From the NCBI RefSeq assembly GCF_026151205.1, contig NC_087076.1, positions 8,966,902 through 9,030,901 on the forward strand: a stretch of DNA of 64,000 nt, in the 5' to 3' direction. The position numbers were made by a program, and so were the translations under genes. How positions within the stretch are numbered: the stretch's first letter is position 1; each line of letters begins with the position of its first letter. Below are positions 24,821 through 37,563 of this stretch, one piece after another. This DNA is from Bolinopsis microptera. Its lineage: Eukaryota > Ctenophora > Tentaculata > Lobata > Bolinopsidae. A model generated the notes under the pieces. That model saw only the letters and a program-made list of their open reading frames with translations, was not told the DNA's origin and searched no databases.

Positions 24821-27800
24821 TTGTTGGGATCTTGTTAGGAAGCTCTAATCATACCTGATATCTTTGTTTTATGATCTCTAGTCCATCTTCTGTTTATTTT
24901 TGTTCATTTTTGTGTACAGAACCACGTTATGCTGGTTGTAATGCGGGTTGTTTGTCGCGTTGCTTAGCAGTGCGCTGTTCTGTTAACCAACCTAGTTTAG
25001 TACAGGCTATTGTACTAGTCAATAGCTACAGCGGCCTGGTTACTACTAGCGGCTACAAGGAAACAAATTATTGCTCTCTTTGGAAGAATCTTGACAATAG
25101 CAAGTGTTAGGTTTGAGACTACTAATTGAGATCCATTAATACCATAATATGCTACCAATGGTAAAATCAAGAGAACTGTTTTGTTTTCTTATAATATAAC
25201 AGTGTTTAGAGTTTTATCATTTCTCAGTCTGTCTTGTACGCAGCTCATTACGTTCTAGACAACTGTACTGTCTAGTCACTTGCGTCATCGGTTACCTTGG
25301 TTACAATATATTACAATAGGTTACCATGGTTAAATCTCTGACCTGGTTAAATGGCACGAATAAAATGTGCATACTAACCGAGCTTTTATTACTCCCCACA
25401 CGTATAGTGTGTAGTTCCGAGCTTTTATTGTTATGTTCATGTAGTTTTTCACAGAAAAATGGGTTACTTCAAAGTTGAATTTTTTGTCAAAGATATGCTA
25501 CGCCCAATACCCAGAAAGTTTGAAATTTCCTCGCAGATTAATGTTCCCCCCTAAAAATGTTCTCCAAAACCCAAAATTTCCTCGCAGATTATCTGCCAAT
25601 CTGCCGACTTTCTGGATTTGGGATTTACTCCTTAGGCTGAAGCTTTTGCAAACTGTGAAAGATGTATTATGAGCACACTTTTGAGCACAATGTCATCATT
25701 AAAAGTAGCTACGTAGCCCCCTAATAGCCCAATCAATACTCATGTGAATCTACAGGAGCTCTACATAAGCTGAAAATCACTGAAAATCACGCCTTCTTTG
25801 TGTTTAGTTTGCTTTGCGTGGTGGACAGGGTTATCTTATTGCTATCTTTTCGCATCTTCTTGCACTGTAGCTCCAGGGGAGATGTTGACCGAACCAATGA
25901 TTGATAGTACATATAATTCGCTGGCACCAATGATTAATAATATTGGTTTGTGATCTAGACGTATCTGGAGCTGCACTCGGAAGCATATCGAGATGGTAAT
26001 TTCAGTAGCTCAGATATTTCAATCGCGGACTAGTCTGTTATATGATACGATCTATTGTCTATCAACTGAGACTGGCGAGTAATGTTAGCTTGCGAACACT
26101 TTTATACTGTCATTACAAAAGCAATTAAAACAATAACTATACTTGTAAACTCCAAACTTTTGACAAATTTCTACACGGCTCCGCGGCGGAAGAGCGGTCA
26201 CGTGGACTGGTCATGTGACAGTGGTGGACAAGCAGGCTTCTCGTAAAGCATTAGTGGTTATCGTGTGGGCTGATTTGACTGTGTAGTGGCTTACTTTTTA
26301 TTGGTCTTCATCCAAGAAACTGCTTTTTAAGTATCGGATAGGCTTGGAAACTCCTCTTTTTTATTTTTTATTTTAAGGTTTTACTTTTTTTTAGGTCGTG
26401 AGATAATGGATAGCTGGAAAGAAATGTAACATGTGATACGAGTGGGTTCCATCGATGACCATTTTATCTATTTTCTTCCTAATGTATCCTTGAATCTTGC
26501 TTATAATGGTGTGGACTGTGGTCATTAATTAACTACAAGTTTATTTAGTTAACTGTTATAAGATATAATATTTGAGGGCGTGGTCCCTCCCGAGCTCTGT
26601 AGTTAATTCTTCTTCCTGGTTTGTCAGTAACTGTACTGTTATATATATTAAAGAGAACTGTCCTGCTTGCTGTACCATCACATAATGAGTTATGATTATT
26701 GAGTAATGGCTCCTTTATGCAGCGCTGATAAAGTGATGCCAGTAATTTGTTAACTTATCGCAGTGAGCGACTGTTACTGAATTAACGATATGAATTGTGT
26801 GTTTTAACTGGATGATCTAACATATTTTTAGCTGTTCTAGTTAATGGTGTTGTCATCATGAGATGATGTTGCCAGTAATGATTTAATGCGCGCTAATTAT
26901 AGCAAGTGGGGATTGGCCCATTAATGGGCGCTAATTAATGCACGTGCAGATTAATTGATTATTGTGTTGTATGTGCTGTTGCTAGAGAGATTAAAGCTCA
27001 AATGGAGATGATAGTTTCCAGCGCAAAAACTGTTTAGAAGCCGAGCAAATAGACTTGTGATACATTGTATTTGCTTTGTTACCAAGGCGACTATCCATTT
27101 GTTGGTTAGTGGTACTATATGATGGCTCGGAACTTCTGAGTATCGCGTAATCTAAACGATACGTTGTCATGGTAACGTACTGTAAATAAGATGTAATCAG
27201 TTAGCCGGGAGGAAGAGATTATTGACCATTATATCAGGTCTCTCCTTGCTGCATTCTACCATTCAGTCAGTCGTGTTACACTTAGTCGTGTTACGCTTAG
27301 TTTTCTTAAGCGCACTTTCATTAAGTTTTGTTTTCCTCTTGCAACTTTGCCCCATTCTACGGGGCTTGCTATTAGGACAACTTCTCGTGGTAAACGGGGG
27401 GTTCTATTTCACGCTAAACACGTGCAAGTCAATCTCACGAAGGAAAGCTAATTGGTAAGCTTGTTTATTCAACACGTACGTACAGTGTACACTGTACGTG
27501 TTTAGTGAGAGTAAGATAGGTAGTTGTAATGTTACACTTACCAGTGTTAATGTTATTGTATAGTTGTATTGAGGTATTGATACCGTTTACTTTCTCCTAC
27601 GTATTTTACAGTTTTATTCACATTGACTACTCTTTCACAGTTTATTATTTAGCTTTCAAGCAGTATACTATTTTGTTTTCTATATTCTTTCAGACTTTTA
27701 CTTAAGTCTAGTTATACATTACTTTATCATATTTTATTGAACTAAGGTGTAGTATTGCCAGATCCCAGTTCAATTTGTAACGTAGTTTTATATTAACAGG

Positions 27801-27944
27801 AAACGATGTAACAGAGTCGATATATTTCAATGTTGCCATGGGGTGGCAAGTCCCCATACATCGTGGTCCGGTAGTTTCATTGCGTCCTAATATAGATCGT
27901 GCAGGTATTTAAACGTTTTATTTAATGTAAAATGTAGCGTGTTA

Positions 27945-28832
27945 CTTACTTTACTTTGGGCGATCCTCAATCGAAATCCCATTCACTGTCTGCCTCCACA
28001 GTCCACACGTCTTGATCGCACATAACAGTTCGAAGGTCGTCTAACTGGAGCCCAGTGTCACGAGCTACTACGTCCAGGAAGGTGAGTGGTCTCCTTCCAC
28101 GGCCGGATTGGGCAAGTCGCCAGGGGAGGATAGAGGAGATAATTTGGTCAGAAGCTCTCATGCAATGCCCAGCAAATCTTGAACGCCTCGACGCAACCAC
28201 TGAGGCAATAGATGGAAGGTTGCCATAGATCTGCTTGAGGGTTGGATGCTTCTTCCACGAGATGTTCTTGGCCTTCATTAAAAGACGGGTGTAGCATCCG
28301 TTGAGGCGCTTCTCAAGCTGCTCGTTTATGGTCCATGTCTCTGATCCATAGAGCAATACTGGTTCGACTCAGGCTCTAAAGAACTTGACTTTCAGTTGTT
28401 CGGAAATGCCAGAGGACCAGACTTTTTGCAGTTTAATACAGGCTGACCAGGCCATTCCTTTCCTTGTGTTGAAATCCTTTCTACTGTCCGCAATGAAAGA
28501 GCTGACGTATTTAAAGTCATCAACCTGTTTAATCTGGCGGCCTGAGATGTCATGTAAGTCGACAGTGTCAGGGATGTTGATGGTCATGAACTCGGTCTTA
28601 GAAGCATTCATAGCAAGACCAACTTGTGCGGCTGCGTTTTCAAGGTCTGTCAGCAGAAGTTGGACTTGCTCTATGGTGTCTGAAATTAAGGCCAAATCAT
28701 CAGCAAAGTCAAGCTCTGTGATTTTGACCGCAGGCACTCTTCGACTTTTCCTAGGCACGATGGTAAGACCGAATTCTTCACCCATGCAGCTTCTGAGGAC
28801 ATAGTCAAGGACGATGATGAAGAGAAAGGTTG
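27945..28832 (-). pseudogene. RTE-like LINE reverse transcriptase, 5'-truncated, one internal stop
   Basis: Read on the minus strand, homology begins at about 28,832 with LFIIVLDYVLRSCMGEEFGL. It continues through the reverse-transcriptase catalytic motif FADDLALISDT and the thumb/C-terminal motif VEPVLLYGSETWTI to GRGRRPLTFLDVVARDTGL near the end. A TGA at 28,369-28,371 interrupts FFRA*VEPVLLYGSETW; the frame is otherwise continuous to the natural stop at 27,967. The endonuclease and N-terminal reverse-transcriptase parts are missing, as expected from incomplete reverse transcription. The 3' end runs into an AAGT-type simple tail (about 27,945), typical of RTE-clade elements. Confidence 0.85.
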
Positions 28833-30540
28833 TTAACCATATCAGTATTACATAATAACTAGTACTAGTATATTATTATAATCATAAGCTGCTCATATCC
28901 TGGAGGACAGAGAGGAGACGTACTTCGGGTAATGAATGTTGCTTTGAATCAGGAACAAGTAGTTCTTGTACAACATAATATTATAGCATTGTAGTATTAT
29001 ATAAGGTGCACATATCAGTGCTTTATAGCCTTCATCCTGTAAAACTAAATGTCATTGTGTGGCTAACTTAATTAGTTAAATAACTAATGATATAAGTGAT
29101 TAATGTTACATGTAGTGTAGATAAGGTGCACACTGCACGTGTGTTACCATGGTGCCGGCTTGCCCTAATTCCCATGTGTTCAGTAACATAGGATGAGCTC
29201 TGTAATAACATCGTGTCAAAAGTGTTAACTTTCCTCTTAATCATGTGATGACCTGTATTACAGCATCCTTTTTTAATCGGAAAAGAGTTTAACTTGGAAG
29301 AAGTAGTTTTAGCTGTGGGTTTATAAAATAGTTGAGTGAATTATTCGAAGTTTCTCGTGTTAATGGAGACATTCCGACTCGTTTTTATGAGTTTTCGAAA
29401 GTTAGTCTTTTGGATTTTTCCACTGCAACGAATTTTAGTCATTGGCCGTTTTCAAGCGCTGTGATTCATAGTGTAAATAAACACCGTAATTCTATTAAAG
29501 ACTGCGATCTGATAGCTTTCTAAACTTGATCTTATTTCATCCCTCTGGAATTTATTTCATCGTCGCATCATAACGATAATAATCGTATTAATGATACGTA
29601 GGATCTCAACGTCAGAGATGATTTTTGTTTTATTGTGTTTTAAAGAAACACATCGCCCGTACACCAGGCCGTTCACGTAGATTCTTTTTGGTCTCTGTTT
29701 ATTGGTTTTATCTGTTCGTCTCTGTATCCTCTTGTTGGATATTGCCAGTTTTAACAAATTCTGTGGATTTAATTTATCTTCAATCTAATCTATCTTCAAT
29801 GACCAGATTTTCAGTGCTTCGATTCGGTACAAGTAAATTCTTATCATCAAACAGGTCATGTAATGGGTGATAAAGCTTAGAGCAGGTAGTTCTACTGTTA
29901 CCATGACAACACTACTGAGCAGGTAGTTCTACTTCAGGATGACTTGTGAGTTAATAAATTAATATCTTTATCGTCGGAGATAAAAACTGACATCAACACA
30001 CAACATACACACACACAAGAATCAAGATACACCCACAAACAAGATGCGCCAGACATCACAGGAGATAGATTCAGCGTCAAACTAACAGCATCTCTACCTA
30101 ATACAGTTGGTTACAGCTAGTGTTACAGCTAGTGTTACAGCTACTGTTACAGCTACTGTTACAGCTACTGTTACAGCTACTGTTACAGCTACCCTCCCCC
30201 ACGATTATCCGTGCTCAATGTACCGAGAACTCTGATTAACGAGCACTTTTTAACGCCCCCAAAAGTGTCCATTTACAGGCTTTTGGTTTAATTATGGTAC
30301 TATCATGGTAAGCCATCCTCGCTTAAACAATTAACTCCTGTTGCTATAAAGACAGTGCGAGACGCGTGTAAAGCAATCGGAATGCACCAGCAATTCTATG
30401 AGACGCGGCTAAACACACACAGAGATTAATCTTCACTCTCGGACCTTTGCTTCTCGTCTTGTTAAATTTGACCGTGCTTTTGCAAATTTCTCTGTTTCAC
30501 TGTCATGCATGAAGTAGTTTTATTTATCTCTTGTGTCATA
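28833..30540. other. No gene seen
   Basis: AT-rich sequence with a short TTACAGCTACTG 12-bp repeat at about 30,110-30,190. Open frames at 29,332-29,523 and 29,625-29,870 resemble no protein family. Confidence 0.45.
30110..30192. repeat. TTACAGCTACTG tandem repeat
   Basis: Seven copies of a 12-bp unit, TTACAGCTAGTG then TTACAGCTACTG. Confidence 0.9.
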
Positions 30541-31156
30541 TCTCAACTATAACACGGGGTTCAAAGTCTCAACTGAAACACGGGGTTCAAAGTCTCAACT
30601 AAAACACAGTGTTCAAAGTCTCAAATAAAACACGGGGTTCAAAGTCTCAACTTTAACACGGGGTTCAAAGTCTCAACTTTAACACGGGGTTCAAAGTCTC
30701 AACTAAAACACGGGGTTCAAAGTCTCAACTATAACACGGGGTTCAAAGTCTCAACTAAAACACGGTGTTCAAAGTCTCAACTAAAACACGGGGTTCAAGT
30801 CTTAACGATAACACGGGGTTCAAAGTATCAAGTATAACACGGGGTTCAAAGTCTCAACTAAAACACAATGTTCAAAGTCTCAACTAAAACACGGTGTTCA
30901 AAGTCTCAACTAAAACACGATGTTCAAAATCTCAACAATAACACGGGGTTCAAAGTCTCAACTAAAACACGGGGTTCAAAGTCTCAACTAAAACACGGGG
31001 TTCAAAGTCTCAACTAAAACACGGTGTTCAAAGTCTCAACTAAAACACGGGGTTGAAAGTCTTAACTATAACACGGGGTTCAAAGTCTCAACTATAACAC
31101 GGTGTTCAAAGTCTCAAGTATAACACGGGGTTCAAAGTCTCAACTATAACACGGGG
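30541..31156. repeat. 26-bp minisatellite (AACACGGGGTTCAAAGTCTC core)
   Basis: About 23 copies of a 26-bp unit. The AACACGGGGTTCAAAGTCTC core is strongly conserved, and the linker varies (AACTAA, AACTAT, AACTTT). It begins and ends abruptly against AT-rich DNA. Confidence 0.95.
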
Positions 31157-31282
31157 TTATAAGTGGTAGTCCTCTTTTCTATGAATACTTATTTAGTATC
31201 AATATTTTAACAGCGCACTGTTATCCTCCTACCATGATCCAGGTACATTCCTTCTGGTACAGATATTTCATGAGATAGATCT

Positions 31283-31283
<1 letters not shown>

Positions 31284-31321
<38 letters not shown>
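31284..31321. repeat. (GA)n microsatellite
   Basis: A pure GA run of about 38 bp. Confidence 0.95.
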
Positions 31322-31322
<1 letters not shown>

Positions 31323-34163
31323 AATATAGCTAGCAGAAAAATAGACTAAATTCCAAACATACCCTCCGCAAGGCAAGGAATGTCTCATAGAGTTTGTCTC
31401 TAATGAGCACACCATTGTTAGCCCACTTGCTAAACTCTTTATCGTTTACTCTTCACAGCTGGTTTGAGTGTGATAATTCAAGCTTGTTATGATATTCTCT
31501 ATTACATTGCACCCGATACAATATTTTCACAGTCTTCGCCTAACTCAAACAATCACTCAATATAGTGAGAGTAATCACGAACAATCTAAAGAAACAAGGT
31601 TATGATCTCAGCTCCTCGGTGGTAATTACATGCCAGCTTTACACGTACCACGACTGCATACCAGCACTACACTGACCTTTACAGCTTATTGAGTTAGGTG
31701 GGAGCTTTGTTATTGATACTCGCTCTTTGCTGTTCCTTTTAGACCAGCTCTCCCACTATCAATATTATTTAGTTCCGTTCTTTTGCTGGCAGTTTATGGT
31801 TCCTATCCATATAAATAATTCGTAGGAACGAATTTGTGTAGACATTGCATGGCGGGAACTTGACATTGTTTAAGATTTTGAAATTGGATTCATTCTCGGA
31901 ACAATCAACATTGTCATATTAGTATTTAGGATCACACCCCGCTATAGAATTTGATTTAACTGGTTTGCTCACAACCTTTTTATTCCTCGATATTGTATAT
32001 CACAGATTCTGACGGCTACCCGATTTTAAGCGTTACCTTACACTTTTAACCCTGTCAAATTACCTATCTAGTATCTAAGATCCTAACCCTAAATCTTAAA
32101 CCCCAGCTTTTTAGCTGGGTGATAAAAACCCCATTCCTCTAAAGCCTTAAGACCAGTGAATATGAAATTGAAGTTCAGAAGTTTAACTTGATACTCAAGT
32201 TTCGATTTCTGGATTTGAATAATCACTCCCCCGCTCCATATGTCTAATATTGTACCGCTTGACGTCATACCACGTGACGCCATACCACGTGTCATTTCCC
32301 TTGTTAACTACATAGCTACATAATAAAGTGTGTAGTTTATTCTTGTTAGCGTGTAAGCAGGCTGTCCCTTACTTCAAATATGACGGGCCAGTAATATAAC
32401 CCACATGTCACATTTTATCACCCCGTTCTTTAAATTGAGTATAATAATGTGCTAGCTCCCTTCTTTTAGCGCGTTCAAATTTCAGTATAATTGTTTCGCT
32501 GATTTACCACGCCAGGCTTCTTACACGTTTTATTTCTTCATACACTATGTGTGGTTGATACCTTGTCATTGCGTTGTATTTTCACTTATTATTTCCCTGT
32601 TTAAAATCTGAATTCCCCTCGTCTCGAAGAATCTGACCGTAATTCGATCGTTTTTCTGAGAAGTGAACGAAATGATGTAATTTTAAGATTAAACTCGTTT
32701 GATGTGGTTTATATTACTGAAAATACTGACGAATAATGCAGGCTTAGCCTTAGTTAATTACCAGTATTTAGGCACGTTTAACGGCACGTTTTGGAGATAA
32801 AGTACACGAAGTTAGGAGACTCAGTCACTACATATCCAAACTAATGGCATAGCAATATCTACGATATCCTAACTCAGTCCCAAACAAACTAAGCGCGAGT
32901 CTTGAAAGTTGTTGGAAGCATAGTGTGCTTTATCTTTTGTTTCAATCAATAAATCATCCTTCTCATTTTTTATTTATCAATTGCGTGCAAATAATCTGTT
33001 TAAGATTTGATATATTTATGTTATATTTTATAATTATATAATAAAGTTATTATATTCGTAAACATTGACTGGCTAATAAACCAGTCCCCAAACACATAAT
33101 ATGTACTCCTTTCAGGTATATAACTGAGACTTAATCTGTCAATTTTCGACATTCCGATCGTCTTTGGGATGTATTTACGTTGGTGCAAAAAAGAGGCAAA
33201 TTGTCCTATTCCGACTAATGCATGACATTTAGCTACGAGTTAAACCTTAATAAACTAACCTGAAACTTTTACCATTTCCCGAATCCTAACCTCACTTACT
33301 AAACCCTTATACAACTTAGCTCCGACCTATTAGTAGTAGTATAGTAGAGTAGTATTAGTAGGTACTAAACCCTTATACAACCTGAGAACCCACAAAACCA
33401 CTATATTCCCGTGATCTATGTGACGGACCTCTTTCAGTATAACCCACTACTTAACAGTCTCACAAGTCTCACCCACAACACGTGACATCTCACAGGTAAT
33501 ACCTGTGATATGTAGCGACAAAACATATCACCCAATATACAGTCTTCATTATAAACCAGCCTTCTCTAATCCCCTCCCTCCCCCCTTATACGGGATAAAC
33601 ACTCTCCATCTCGGTGGGGGACGGACAATTTATTCGTATAAAAGCATATAGTTATATACCCTGTCTAACATCTAGATTCTAGATCCTCTCTCTCTATTGC
33701 AATTGATCACATTTGTAGCCTCTATTGCGAGGTTTAATGTTTATGTCACTCGCTAGTTTCTCTGAAGTATTTCTCATTGCATCACTGCTCTAAGAGTCTA
33801 AGGTGAGATCACCTGATTTGGCTCTATCGGATTTTCTCAATTAATGGTAGCAGACACTGTGACTAACGCACTACTAGAGCTACAAATACCTCTAGCAGGT
33901 GGCAAGGTGGCAGTGGCACGTTATATTCTGGGTTATTCAGTTAGTTAAGTGCACTGTGCTCCCCCTGCTAATGGCAGCAACTAGGTGGCTATCGAAATAA
34001 CCAGAAGTATTTTGATAGGATTATCATATTTTCGAGGCGGTAACCTGGTATAAGACCCTCTGTTAATAGTCGTGATAACATTAGGGCCCATGTTACTAGT
34101 CTAGATAACATTAGACCATACCATCATACCATCTGTCATTCTCATGCACAGATCTTTAGTTTC
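31322..34163. other. No gene seen
   Basis: AT-rich, with no supported coding region. A short CRE/E-box-like cluster (TTGACGTCATACCACGTGAC, then CCACGTG again) lies at about 32,261-32,293 and resembles the intronic array at 57.4 kb. Confidence 0.45.
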
Positions 34164-35066
34164 ACTTTCAGCTGCTAGGTTACACTCGCTACTATTGGCT
34201 ATAGCTTTCAGTTGCTAGGTTTTTTTTTTTTTATTGAAAATCTTTTCAAAATAGTACATACATCAATGTAATTGCATGAAAATAACACGGTCAAAAAGTG
34301 ATTTCTATGTACTATAATGACGGGAAACCAGAACGTAGTTCGTGCAAAAATTACACCTACAAAATATGGTCCCTGATTAGGTTACACTCGTTTCTATTGG
34401 CTATAGCCTTCAGTTGCTAGGTTACACTCTCTTTTATTGGCTATAGCTTTCAGTTGCTAGGTTACACTCGCTACTATTGGCTATAGCTTTCAGTTGCTAG
34501 GTTACACTCTCTATTATTGGCTATAGCTTTCAGTTGCTAGGTTACACTCTCTTTTATTGGCTATAGCTTTCAGTTGCTAGGTTACACTCTCTATTATTGG
34601 CTATAGCTTTCAGTTGCTAGGTTGCACTCTCTATTATTGGCTATAGATTTCAGTCGCTAGGTTACACTCTCTTTTATTGGCTATAGCATTCAGTTGCTAG
34701 GTTACACTCTCTTTTATTGGCTATAGCTTTCAGTTGCTAGGTTACACTCTCTTTTATTGGCTATAGCTTTCAGTTGCTAGGTTACACTCGTAACTATCGG
34801 CTATAGCTTTCAGTTGCTAGGTTACACTCTCTTTTATTGGCTATAGCTTTCAGTTGCTAGGTTACACTCGTTACTATTGGCTATAGCCTTTAGTTGCTAG
34901 GTTACACTCTCTATTACTGGCTATAGCTTTCAGTTGCTAGGTTACACTCGCTACTATTGGCTATAGCTTTCAGTTGCTAGGTTACACTCTCTATTATTGG
35001 CTATAGCTTTCAGTTGCTAGGTTACACTCTCTGTTATTGGATTTAACTTTTAGTCGCTAGGTTACA
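34164..35066. repeat. 40-bp minisatellite with inverted CCAAT box
   Basis: About 18-20 copies of a 40-bp unit containing CTTTCAGTTGCTAGGTTACA and then CTATTATTGGCTATAG. Each unit carries ATTGG (an inverted CCAAT box) and the imperfect dyad GTTGCTAGGTTAC. The array is interrupted once by the insertion at 34,219-34,376, and the last copies decay. Confidence 0.93.
34219..34376 (-). mobile_element. Short retroposon-like insertion within the 40-bp array
   Basis: About 155 bp of unrelated sequence interrupts one repeat unit. It starts with a run of about 14 T (a poly-A tail on the minus strand), and TAGGTT is present at both junctions as a putative target duplication. There is no coding capacity. 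It is likely a SINE-type or truncated retroposon inserted after the array expanded. Confidence 0.65.
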
Positions 35067-36474
35067 CATTTAGTTGCTATGGAACACTTTTAGTTGCTAG
35101 ATGAAACTTTTAGTGTTTTTAGCATGATACTTCTAAGAGTTTGATAATCCAAGACTGATAAAATGTCATGATGATGAAAGAGCAAAATTGAAAGAGCAAA
35201 ATTGTCGTGTCTCTCAAAGATCAATGCCCAAATTTCCGGTTTTAGCACACAAATTTTTGGGACCTGAGATATCTCATTGTCCCTGCTTAGCTAGTCTACA
35301 CAACTTTATTGTAATTTTCCATTAGCGTTGAAACGTTACATTCCAATCAATTCTTTAGCAAGGTCTTACGACAACACTTATTGTTTGAAACTTTTTGTTG
35401 AAGTCTTTTTAAGGAAACTTTAATCTTCTAGTCTGGTCCACTATTTTAGTAATTATATAAGAACTAAGAAGACACAGGGTCACAGGAAGATAATAGTCAG
35501 TTTTTAGCGCACCAAAAAATATCCATCCCAACCGAAGATACTGTTGATTTAAAAGTTGCTCATTAATATCATATTTTGAATGTTGAATCTCATTGCAAAT
35601 GACTGCTAAATTAAACTACATCAGCTAATCCTCTTATTGTATAGTAATATGTATGTAGTTGTAGTAGGTATATGACTGTGTAAGTAGAAGTAAACGGTAA
35701 TACATGTATGTTTAATGTTTAACAACATTGGGTGTCATACATCCTAATTTTTATCCAACTATTCAAATATATTGATTATGTTCTTATATTTGATACAAAG
35801 AAAACTCCATTTACGGACGTGAGGAGAGTCAGGACTCCTCCATAATATTGCTTTTTTACTTTAAAAATATTGATTATTTTCTTATATTTGTATATTTCCA
35901 ACTTGTTTAAGAACATTGGGTGTCGTACATGCTAATTTTTATCCAACTATACAAATATATTGATTATATTCTTATATAATATTGCTTTTTTACTTTTAAA
36001 ATATTGATTATTTTCTTATATTTCCAACTTATTCTCCTTTTGATGAGGTTCATGTATCACAACACTAAGATAGACGTGATAATATCGCATTGTGACCAGT
36101 AGTGTTATACTAACTCAGAGTAAGTACTAAGTCGGAGTTAGTTACTAGTAAATATAACCCAGAGTTAGCTGATCGTACCGGCCGCAGGCTCCATGGTAAC
36201 ACACGACTCTACAAAATATTAATTCTTTGATTTATTTAGTAGTGAAAATCAAGCCCATCCAAATGTATGATAGTACATAATAAAGTTGATACAATTACTG
36301 TCTTATCCCCGGCAATTGATGTTTTCGCAAGCACATCACACATGCACTCTTACTCATGTAATAGTGTGACAATGTAGAATGTAGATTGTACTGAATACCG
36401 TCCCCACGTGTATTATCAATACAATAGAACTGCTCTGTGTATAGTCAGAGGATTTGATAGTATAACTAACTCAG
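35067..36474. other. No gene seen
   Basis: AT-rich, with a local duplication of a segment containing AATATATTGATTATNTTCTT at about 35,763-36,015. No exon or RNA gene is supported. Confidence 0.45.
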
Positions 36475-37563
36475 CCCCCAATTCTACCACCCCCTTCTGT
36501 CACTCTCATCCCCCCTCTTCTACCAACCCCTCCCTCAGCCCCCTCCCTCCTAGTCCCTCCCTCTCATCCCCCCTCTTTTACCAACCGCTCCCTCAGCCCC
36601 CTCCCTCCTAGTCCCTCCCTCTCATTCCCCCTCTTTTACCAACCGCTCCCTCAGCACCCTCCCTCCTAGTCCCTCCCTCTCATCCCCCCTCTTTTACCAA
36701 CCACTCCCTCAGCCCCCTCCCTCCTAGTCCCTCCCTCTCATTTCCCCTCTTTTACCAACCGCTCCCTCAGCACCCTCCCTCCTAGTCCCTCCCTCTCATC
36801 CCCCCTCTTTTACCAACCGCTCCCTCAGCCCCCTCCCTCCTTCTGTCACTCTCATCCCCCCTCTTCTACCAACCCCTCCCTCAGCCCCCTCCCTCCTAGT
36901 CCCTCCCTCTCATCCCCCCTCTTTTACCAACCACTCCCTCAGCCCCCTCCCTCCTAGTCCCTCCCTCTCATTTCCCCTCTTTTACCAACCGCTCCCTCAG
37001 CACCCTCCCTCCTAGTCCCTCCCTCTCATCCCCCCTCTTTTACCAACCGCTCCCTCAGCCCCCTCCCTCCTAGTCCCTCCCTCTCATTCCCCCTCTTTTA
37101 CCAACCGCTCCCTCAGCCCCCTCCCTCCTAGTCCCTCCCTCTCATCCCCCTCTTTTACCAACCCCTCCCTCCTAGTCCCTCTCTCTCATTCCCCCTCTTT
37201 TACAAACCGCTCCCTCAGCCCCCTCCATCCTAGTCCCTCCCTCTCATTCCTCCCCTTATACCAACCGCTCCCTCAGCCCCCTCCCTCCTAGTCCCTCCCT
37301 CTCATTCCCCCTCTTTTACCAACCGCTCCCTCAGCCCCCTCCCTCCTAGTTCCTCCCTCTCATTCCTCCCCTTATACCAACCCCTCCCTCAGCCCCCTCC
37401 CTCCTAGTCCCTCCCTCTCATCTCCCTTATACCTACCCCTCTTTACCAACCGCTCCCTCAGCCCCCTCCCTCCTAGTTCCTCCCTCTCATTCCTCCCCTT
37501 ATACCAACCCCTCCCTCAGCCCCCTCCCTCCTAGTCCCTCCCTCTCATTCCTCCCCTTATACC
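36475..37563. repeat. 58-bp pyrimidine-only minisatellite
   Basis: About 18 copies of a 58-bp unit containing CGCTCCCTCAGCCCCCTCCC, TCCTAGTCCCTCCCTCTCAT and CCCCTCTTTTACCAAC. The plus strand is very strongly pyrimidine-biased over 1.1 kb. A two-unit variant block beginning CTTCTGTCACTCTCATC occurs at both 36,495 and 36,840, showing higher-order duplication. Confidence 0.93.

Larger units (their letters stand above)
22602..27944. other. No supported gene; one SINE and short repeats
   Basis: Apart from the SINE at 24,156 and the TTAGAGGTCTG repeat at 24,715, I see no coding or structural feature that can be supported. A G-rich run at 23,842-23,863 is followed by a small GGCCA-type inverted repeat. 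Confidence 0.45.
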
